Source: Chondrosia reniformis (lineage: Eukaryota; Porifera; Demospongiae; Chondrillida; Chondrillidae). From it: a stretch of DNA of 64,000 bases. The notes beneath the pieces were generated by a model. It was not told the origin of the DNA, searched no databases, and worked only from the letters and a program-made list of their open reading frames with translations. The number at the start of each line of letters is the position of its first letter. Positions within the stretch are counted from its first letter, which is position 1. The stretch lies in assembly GCA_947172415.1 (NCBI GenBank), contig OX359192.1, positions 2,234,501-2,298,500 of the forward strand, read 5' to 3'. Below, piece after piece: positions 58,601-64,000 of this stretch. A program made the position numbers and the translations under genes.

Positions 58601-61408
58601 TTGGACACTGGTGGGCAACCTGTGTTTCAAGATGCCTTACCCTTCCTGCTCACCTTACCAGCTACATACGTCAATGTCTTTAATGCCTCAGATGACCTCA
58701 ACGACCCTGTTAAGGTTACCTACCGCCCTGAACCTGGTTCAACACAGTCCATTTCTTGTTTTCAAAGTGGCTTGGAAATGATGATGTACCAGCTATCCAG
58801 TGTGTACACAATGAAATTCAAGAAAGCCACACTTCCTCAAGGAATCCAGGAACCTGATTTCAGGATCTTTATAGTGGCCACTCACAAGGACAAGCTGCTT
58901 GAAAAAGAGAATTATCAGGAATTCCTACGAGCTAACACAGCATGCTTGAGTCAGTTGGAGGGTAAGCCTTACTTCAGCCACATTGTTCAAGCCAGTGAAG
59001 AGAATATTGCTTTCCTTGTTGATAACCTGATGTACAAGGAAGATGGTAGATCTACCACAAGCAAAGATCAGGAATTTGTGGATAAACTCCGCTCCCTACT
59101 TTCTGCCAAAAAAGGCTGTCTTCAGTTGGAAATGCCTTTAATGTGGTTCCTACTTGATACCATCACAAGCCGTACCAAGCAGAAATACATTCTGTTTGAT
59201 GATCTCAAAGCGTTCTGCCTCTGCAGCGGTTATATCGACAAGGAAGATGCTGACAAGCAGTTCCTAGCCTTACTTCGTCTGTTCCATGTGCTAGGGCTGT
59301 TTGCTTACTATGAGCTACAACCTGCAACTCCAGCTAACAACTGGATCTGTACCGATGTTACCGTGTTTTTCAAGGAGCTATCAAAGCTTCTTTCCATTCC
59401 GTTTTACAAAATCAAACCTGATTCACACCAAGCAACAAAGCAATTTAAAACATTTGGCTTAATATGTACACAAGATCATCATGCCCTATTTGAAGAATTA
59501 GGAGTCAGCCCTGATGTTCCTACTGACTGGCTGCTACAAGTTTTTTGTAAGCTCCATCTTTCTGCTAAAATAAAATCCAGCCCAGATATTTATTTTATGC
59601 CAATTGTTTTGCCTCAAGGAAGCACAGAGATTCCACAGCATTGCTGTGTGATTGAAAATCTGTGCTTTACCTACAATTTCAAAGACAGTCCTCTGTCTCA
59701 AGATCTTCTTGACATCCCAAGAGGAATCTTTTGCAAGCTAGCAGTTCAGCTGGTCAACAGTGATAGGTATGAAGCTTGCCCTGAGGAGTCTGATAAGTCA
59801 ACAATCAAGATCCTTTGGAATGGCCTAGAGCTCTACTTGATAGAAAGACCTGGCCGGATAGAGGCAGCAGTCCTCTGCAGTGAATACTTCTTTTCAGATG
59901 AAGAAGGACTAGATTACAAATTGAAGAAGCTCCATGAGCACTGTAAAATCATCAAAACGGACCTAACATCTGGTATTGAAAATGCTTGCCGCACAATTCT
60001 AGGAAAGGATTTTCTGAAAGCCATCAATCTTCAGATTGGCTTTTTGTGTGATTGCTTGCAGGGTAGTCCACACTTGGCTGTGCTCATCAAACAGGGAACT
60101 TCCCTCAAGTGTACCCATTCCAAAGGTAGATTTAGGCCAGTTACTTGCAGAAGGAAGACGTGGTTGCACCTGCTTAAAGGAACAGATCTAAAGGTGTGGT
60201 TTACAGTGAACTTCCTATAATGCAGCTCCCTTCAAAGGGAATTAATGTCATTATACCTCATCATTTTACTGTAGTACGAGCAGAGAATAGGGTGGTATCT
60301 GAGTTGTTAAAACTTGGATACCTCCCTAATCCTTACTAGATACCTCCCTATTCCTTACTAGATCCTCCCTATTCCTTACTAGATCCTCCCTATTCCTTAC
60401 TAGATACCTCCCTATTCCTTACTAGATCCTCCCTATTCCTTACTAGATACCTCTCTATTCCTTACTAGATACTGTAAATCCCATTAATATGGAGACCCTT
60501 TTATTTAGCAATTGTAATCAGTAGAATAATGGCCTTTAAATATAACGATCAGGCTTTAGAAGTATTTATCGGCAGCAGCTTTGTTGCTAGAAAAAGCGGT
60601 AAACTTGCTAATCTTTGCGCAAAGTTCAGGATGGTGTTAATTCAATAGTCAGTTCAGCAACAACAAAAAAGGAGGCAATTGCTTCATTACTAAAACCGAG
60701 CAGTTATACACTGTATAGACAAAATTTAATATGGACAATGTGCTGGTTGTAAAAATAGAAAGACTGTACAATTAACCCTTTAAAGCAAAGACACTTGCTA
60801 CTTAGGTCTGTTCCATATGAGCAGATTATCAAAAGAATTCACTGTATGGGCTAGATATCAATTTAATACACATGCATGTCATTCAAACTTATGTACTATG
60901 TACGTATATGCATATGTATTTGTGTGTAGTTTTCTTTGCAAACTCTGGAATCAGGAGACAAGTACTGGGTGCTGGACACTGTTCCTGCACCATCTGCTGA
61001 TCAAGCAACACGGACTGCTCCTGAATGTAAGATCATAGTTATGTGCTCTACAGGCTACAGTTGGTCTCCATACTTATTACTGTGTGTGTGTATGCAGTCA
61101 TTGACCGAAGTGCAGAAGAAATCATCTCATTCTTGAACAAGTTCAAAGAGAGTCATATAAAGTACTGCAATACCCGTGCAATTCGTTCAAACCTATATAA
61201 AGAAGGAATCATTAACTTGGAACAGAAACAACAATTAGACAACTCTTCATCAAGTGTTGCTGCAGCCAATGACTTATTCTATCAGTTCCTTTGTAACGAT
61301 CCAACACCTGAGACACTTTTGGCCGCTGCTGAAGTGCTTAGTAAAACACCTGGCACTACTAACATGAACAAGAGGTTTGCAAAGAAAATAGAACAATTTC
61401 TTCATTGA
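28999..61408 (+). CDS. Ankyrin-Roc-like GTPase-CARD-like protein, copy C (expanded ankyrin domain)
   Basis: Thirty-one exons give about 1838 residues. Exons: 28999-29079, 29144-29371, 30251-30370, 32093-32161, 33031-33153, 33913-33981, 34862-34984, 37658-37717, 37823-37906, 38048-38239, 38946-39053, 39627-39734, 40803-40922, 41669-41737, 42493-42612, 44344-44412, 45282-45401, 46157-46225, 47473-47592, 48345-48413, 49686-49808, 50563-50631, 51492-51611, 52367-52435, 54471-54590, 56769-56837, 57606-57755, 57848-57904, 57995-60205, 60930-61026, 61098-61408. Nearly all of the extra 542 residues over copy B come from added ankyrin exons, giving roughly 28 repeats. The GTPase (P-loop near residues 993-1000, DTGGQ, THKD), COR-like and CARD-like parts are almost identical to A and B. 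An AATAAA signal follows at 61474-61479. That this is one transcript is inferred: every junction keeps the frame and no internal promoter, stop or second GTPase exon interrupts it. Alternative exon use is possible. Confidence 0.85.
30590..30770 (-). repeat. Dispersed repeat family, copy 3
   Basis: Reverse-complement copy of the family at 7955-8250, recognised by GTCCAAGTCTGTGAGCTATA, GTATATCCAGAATATCCCCC and CCATTAACCAGCCTATTGCC. It lies in the intron after the first alpha exon of copy C. Confidence 0.6.
30951..31379 (+). mobile_element. 429-bp TA-flanked MITE, copy 1
   Basis: Ends CGGTAGGCGTCAAAAAAAAG and CTTTTTTGACGCCTACCG with TA on each side, and a further inner pair AACGTTTCGTT/AACGAAACGAAACGTT. 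No transposase. Flanks match those of the copy at 43202-43630, so these two spread by segmental duplication and not by two insertions. Confidence 0.85.
35929..37009 (+). mobile_element. Tc1/mariner-like DNA transposon relic, 1.08 kb
   Basis: Inverted ends of about 29 bases, starting CGGTACAGGTCAAAAGAAAC on both strands, next to TA dinucleotides (35927-35928, 37010-37011). At 36581 a frame starts MPLTKYQRERIVSLHLQNKG and continues with I.IERIYTTKQTV, the first helix-turn-helix of Tc1/mariner transposases. The DDE domain is missing, so it cannot move by itself. It inserted in the intron between the third alpha exon and the exon at 37658; copy B lacks it. Confidence 0.8.
36349..36506. repeat. 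Long hairpin inside the Tc1-like relic
   Basis: Arms of about 60 bases: GCCAATCAAAACTCTACGAT at the left and its complement ending TTTTGATTGGC at the right, with GAGGTCCGCCGAAGGAATCT inside. ATATTATT/AATAATAT outside suggests longer degenerate arms. It is probably a nested foldback insertion. Confidence 0.85.
38946..39734 (+). repeat. Duplicated 36-codon ankyrin exon
   Basis: Exons 38946-39053 and 39627-39734 both encode NFEIIQLLLHYKCDVNAVAE to HKATQKGDK. They differ at the end (KK versus KN). Copy B has one such exon (19020-19127). The second copy directly precedes the second alpha-beta array. Confidence 0.9.
40278..40310 (+). repeat. Degenerate hammerhead-like motif
   Basis: CTGGAGA, hairpin ACTCC/GGAGT, GAAA, CA, TC, then CAGCAAGAAGATCC as at 14796. 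The first box departs from consensus, so it is a decayed member of the same repeat. Confidence 0.4.
42830..43010 (-). repeat. Dispersed repeat family, copy 4
   Basis: Near-identical to copy 3 (30590-30770), with the same flanks and the same MITE downstream, so it is a by-product of intragenic duplication. Confidence 0.6.
43202..43630 (+). mobile_element. 429-bp TA-flanked MITE, copy 2
   Basis: Same length, ends and flanks as 30951-31379, with few base differences. Its presence ties the alpha-beta pair at 42493/44344 to the pair at 30251/32093 as block duplicates. Confidence 0.85.
46750..47179 (-). mobile_element. TA-flanked MITE, copy 3, opposite orientation
   Basis: Same family as 30951-31379 but reversed (internal TATACGGCG segment now at the left) and in a different intron (between a beta and the next alpha exon). 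TA lies on both sides. Flanks differ from the other two copies, so this is an independent insertion. Confidence 0.85.
49171..49485. repeat. Hairpin-led insertion in one module intron
   Basis: A hairpin at 49171-49235 (AGTTATTACACGTTCACAAT with its near-complement ending GAGCGTGTAATAAGT) opens a segment of about 300 bases. The otherwise near-identical sister intron at 51380 lacks the whole segment. No coding content recognised. Confidence 0.65.
52921..53643. mobile_element. TA-flanked MITE, 723 bp
   Basis: Ends TACCGTATATC at the left and GATATACGGTA at the right, with inner AAAATTTTCGCGAC repeats in both halves. Short open frames inside (53240-53676) overlap in different frames and resemble no transposase. 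It is related by its ends to 16668-17019. Confidence 0.7.
53912..54375 (+). mobile_element. pogo/Tigger-like relic, TA-flanked
   Basis: Ends CAGTGGGCCCTGGTTTAA and, complemented, CAGTGGGTCCTGGTTTAA, next to TA. The interior at about 54139 starts MAETQSTVSDILKEL, like the STVSDI segment of the pogo-type helix-turn-helix. Copy B shows no insertion in this intron. Confidence 0.75.
54631..54825 (-). repeat. Inverted repeat with hammerhead-like core, copy C intron
   Basis: Paralogue of the repeat at 1-190. The minus-strand core (54688-54730) is CTGAAGA, a GC-rich arm pair, GAAA, TG, TT, then CAATTCC, which pairs with GGAAT on the other side. Of the three paralogues this core is closest to consensus. 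Confidence 0.5.
55662..55688 (+). repeat. ATCA tetranucleotide microsatellite
   Basis: About seven perfect ATCA/TCAA units, then an A-run. Confidence 0.9.
55790..56280 (+). mobile_element. LINE 3' fragment nested in the TTAA element
   Basis: The frame near 55855-55935 reads VEPYVIGRDSGRKRIMADLR then GCLPLAVE, the same post-RT segment seen in the LINE at 9945-9995 (VLAALSCGCLPLKL). The rest is in shifted frames. Part of this element is therefore LINE sequence inserted into, or captured by, the DNA transposon. Confidence 0.5.
60314..60473 (+). repeat. 22-bp minisatellite after the GTPase exon, copy C
   Basis: About 8 units of the GATACCTCCC repeat, some shortened to GATCCTCCC. About 240 bases of other sequence follow, absent from copies A and B. 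Confidence 0.95.
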
Positions 61409-61673
61409 AAGAAACCATTCTAGTTTTTTAAACTGCATGTTTGTACATATATACATGTTTATTTTTTCTTTGTAATAAAATTAATGGTCTGGTTCGAATT
61501 CGAATTACCCATTGCAATTGCAGGCCGGCGCCGGTGTTCGGGAACCCATATATATGGTACATGTACGTACATGTGATATATGGAAGATATATTATGGGTA
61601 TATTATAGCGTTTCGTATTGCGCAATACAAGGATTGACCAGACCCACGTGGAAGTTAGGTAAAGAGCATCGAC
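61409..61673. other. Spacer between copy C and RPS6
   Basis: Contains AATAAA for copy C at 61474-61479. The rest should hold the RPS6 promoter and short 5' UTR. I see a palindrome around TACATGTACGTACATGT but no clear TATA box or pyrimidine-tract start site. Confidence 0.5.
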
Positions 61674-62640
61674 ATGAAGGTAAGGAGAATCGTTCTAATC
61701 TTATTCTTTAATTTCTGTCCTATTCTTACGATTAAAACATTAAAGGGTGTATGTGTTTTATTTTTTAGTTAAATATTTCTTTTCCCGCGACTGGGCAACA
61801 GAAGTTAGTGGAAATTGATGAAGAGCAAAAGCTGTAAGTACAGAAATAGCTAAATACTTTTCAGGTCGGATGCTTACGTTACTATTTGAACTTTGAATAG
61901 AAAGCCTTTTTACGAAAAGCGTATTTCTGCGGAACTTGCAGCCGACCATTTAGGAGATGAGTGGAAGGTATGATTAACGTACTGTTGTATGGAGATCATG
62001 CTACCTAGCTATTACAAAAGGCGTCTGCTGTCTTTCTTGTTAGGGTTATGTGTTCCGTATTACGGGAGGTAACGACAAGCAAGGATTTCCTATGAAGCAG
62101 GGGGTCTTAACAAATGGACGCGTCAGGTTACTGCTATCTAAGGGACACTCTTGTTACAGGCCAAGAAGAAAGGGAGAAAGAAAGAGAAAGAGTGTTAGAG
62201 GATGTATTGTAGACTACAACCTTTCTGTACTGAATCTTATGATTGTTAAGAAAGGAGAAAATGCTATTCCAGGACTAACCGATGAGCCCATTCCATCTCG
62301 TTTGGGTCCTAAGCGTGTCGGGAAGATCAGGAAGATGTTCAACTTGAGCAAGTTAGATGATGTACGTCAGTACGTGATCAGGAGGCCTCTCCCAGTAAAG
62401 GAAGGAAAGAAGCCTCAGTTTAAGGCTCCGAAAATCCAGCGCCTAATCACTCCAGTTGTGTTGCAGAGAAAGAGGAGAAGACGCGCTCAGAAGATTGCTT
62501 GGGCCAAGAAGAGCAAAGAGGACGCTACCCAGTATGCGAAGTTACTAGCACAAAGAGCAAAGGAAGCTCGAGAAAAGAGACAGGAAGCAATTAAAAGAAG
62601 GCGATTGTCCAGTGGCCGAGGATCTACATCTTCAGCATAA
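61674..62640 (+). CDS. RPS6: 40S ribosomal protein S6
   Basis: Four exons (61674-61679, 61769-61833, 61901-61967, 62044-62640) give 244 residues, close to the 249 of human RPS6. The first exon is only MK, and the second continues LNISFPATG, the invariant N-terminus. [54 protein letters not shown] and KAPKIQRL are the expected family signatures. The C-terminus ends [15 protein letters not shown], keeping the RRRLSS site phosphorylated by S6 kinases but ending soon after it. All introns are short with GT-AG borders. It is a structural protein of the small ribosomal subunit, a housekeeping gene unrelated to the array. Confidence 0.98.
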
Positions 62641-62775
62641 CATGTTACTGAATGCCAAATACATTGTTGTCTCATTGTTAATGTTAAAATTTACAAAGCA
62701 TTCATGTGAAATAATAATATTGGTCTGGCATGATTTTGGACCATATTATAGTATTGAAAATTCATGAACATTACA

Positions 62776-62781
62776 AATAAA
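62776..62781 (+). terminator. Polyadenylation signal of RPS6
   Basis: AATAAA 135 bases after the RPS6 stop. It lies just before the stop of the convergent minus-strand gene, so the two transcripts probably overlap at their 3' ends. Confidence 0.75.
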
Positions 62782-62785
62782 TTGT

Positions 62786-64000
62786 TTATGACATAGTACT
62801 TGGTATGCTAAGAGAAGACAGAATTCGGTTAGAGAAGCATTGAATAGAGACATCGTCATTGTATAGCTCTACCATAGACGTGGTCCCATTTGGTCCTGGT
62901 ATCTCCTTGGTGTTCTCAACAGTGACCTCTGTAATGGCTCTAATCTGATCAGAAGTCACCAAGTTGTCATATTGACTATATTAAGATAACAACAGACCAA
63001 GGTTATTACACACACATCAACATTGGCCAACTATCACAAAAGACACACAACATGCCAAAAATGTATGAATTACAATACTTACTGGTCGCCATCGATACTG
63101 CTGCTGCTCTCATTGATAATGCTAGTGTGGAATGAGCCATCCTCAATGTCTTCTGGGGCTATCTCTTCAATCACCTCAACCTCGTGGGTCAGGGTGAGGA
63201 GGTCATCAGTAGCCACGATATCACTCTGATCCGGAGAACTTGTGGAGATGGTAGCAACCAATTCTACTCCAGAAGTGTTACTATGGAGACGGGAGGGATC
63301 TAGAGGAAGAAAGGATGATAGGGAGGTGGCAAGCCCCTCCGTTGAGTCCATAGTGGCAGTTTTCCCTTCAGAGGACAAAGGAGGCAGTGAACCATTGGTG
63401 ATTGTAGAGAAGTGGTGAACTTCACTGAGTTCATCATCTGAAGTGTCGCTGTAACTTTCAGAGACTATATAGAGGCCATGTTTGTGGAGCCATTCATTCA
63501 TCCACAAATAGGTTGGGTTGAAGTGCTGCACCGGACACAACTCTTTGGCTTTTTCTTGCAGTGACTTGCGAGTAACTTTACCACTTTGAATATTTGTCAA
63601 AACCCAATCTAACAGGATCTGATCATAGTGATTATTCCACACATCAGCTTCTTGTAGCTTTTGTAATCTTAATCTTTTTGGTCTTTTTCCTTTGACTTCT
63701 GAAGAAATTACTCCTGTACGAGCTACATCTTCAGGCAGCACCTTCCACCTTAGTTCTAGGGCCTTATTATCATCAAAATCATCACATTTCTTTTCCTTCA
63801 AGTTTATATGATATCTCCTGGCAAACTTGACATACCAACCCAGAGAAGCTTGAAACTTGGGATTACTTTTCAACTGTAGAGCCCTGTCCCTTACACTTTT
63901 TGAAGTCAAGTTTTTCCCTTCAACCCACGAATGCTTTATCCATTCAAGAAGGCTCCGATCTAATTCTGCATCATTAACTTTTCTCCCTTGACCTGGACGT
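62786..64000 (-). CDS. Protein with two CENP-B-type HTH domains (5' part outside window)
   Basis: Two exons: 63083-64000 (open to the window edge, coding upstream of any start) and 62786-62975, joined by GTAAGT...ATAG and in frame to the stop. The first domain begins GQGRKVNDAELDRSLLEWIK and ends FQASLGWYVKFARRYHI, a typical CENP-B/Tc5 DNA-binding domain. A basic stretch (KGKRPKRLRL) leads to a second copy, ILLDWVLTNIQSGKV to LWMNEWLHKHGL. The C-terminal 200 residues are Ser/Thr/Asp/Glu-rich, like a transcription activator tail, and end SLSIPSTMS. No DDE transposase domain follows, so this is more likely a domesticated pogo-type DNA-binding gene than a live transposon. Target and role unknown. 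Confidence 0.8.

Noticed and set aside
28999-61408. Splitting copy C into two genes at the doubled 36-codon exon
   Set aside because: There is only one start exon and one GTPase/CARD end, and all junctions keep phase 0. A single gene is simpler, pending transcript data.

Overview
The window looks like AT-rich animal DNA, most likely from a demosponge such as Amphimedon. That assignment is an inference. It rests on a metazoan-type RPS6 gene, compact introns with GT-AG borders, many TACGTA-rich introns and a dense load of small TA-flanked transposons. No database was searched.

About 61 kb is a tandem array of three paralogous genes on the + strand. Each encodes ankyrin repeats, then a Roc-like GTPase with a COR-like region, then a C-terminal CARD-like (death-fold) domain. 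Copy A (774-6349) lacks its 5' end because the window starts inside it. Copy B (11862-26001) is complete: 14 exons, about 1296 residues. Copy C (28999-61408) is complete: 31 exons, about 1838 residues. The layout (repeat sensor, nucleotide switch, death-fold effector) resembles NLR/STAND-type innate immune receptors; immune function is inferred.

Copy C differs from B mainly by expansion of a two-exon ankyrin module (here alpha, 40-41 codons, and beta, 23 codons). B has one alpha and no beta; C has nine alpha and eight beta exons in two blocks (30251-34984 and 40803-52435), plus a doubled 36-codon exon. All ankyrin exons begin and end in phase 0, so gain, loss or skipping keeps the frame. The introns of the modules are nearly identical, yet a few codons in the finger of each repeat differ, nearly always changing the amino acid. 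This is the most interesting signal in the window.

Behind copies A and B lie two minus-strand GPCR-like pseudogenes, broken in different ways, so the duplicated unit was [receptor gene + GPCR]. A 22-bp minisatellite sits in the intron after the GTPase exon of every copy, with about 19, 45 and 8 units.

Introns and spacers hold many mobile-element remains: Tc1/mariner-, pogo/Tigger- and hAT-like elements, a TTAA-flanked element, foldback hairpins, a LINE fossil, a Penelope-like GIY-YIG fossil, and dispersed repeats with a hammerhead-ribozyme-like core. The right edge (61.67-64 kb) holds a complete four-exon RPS6 gene and, convergent to it, the 3' part of a gene with two CENP-B-type DNA-binding domains.
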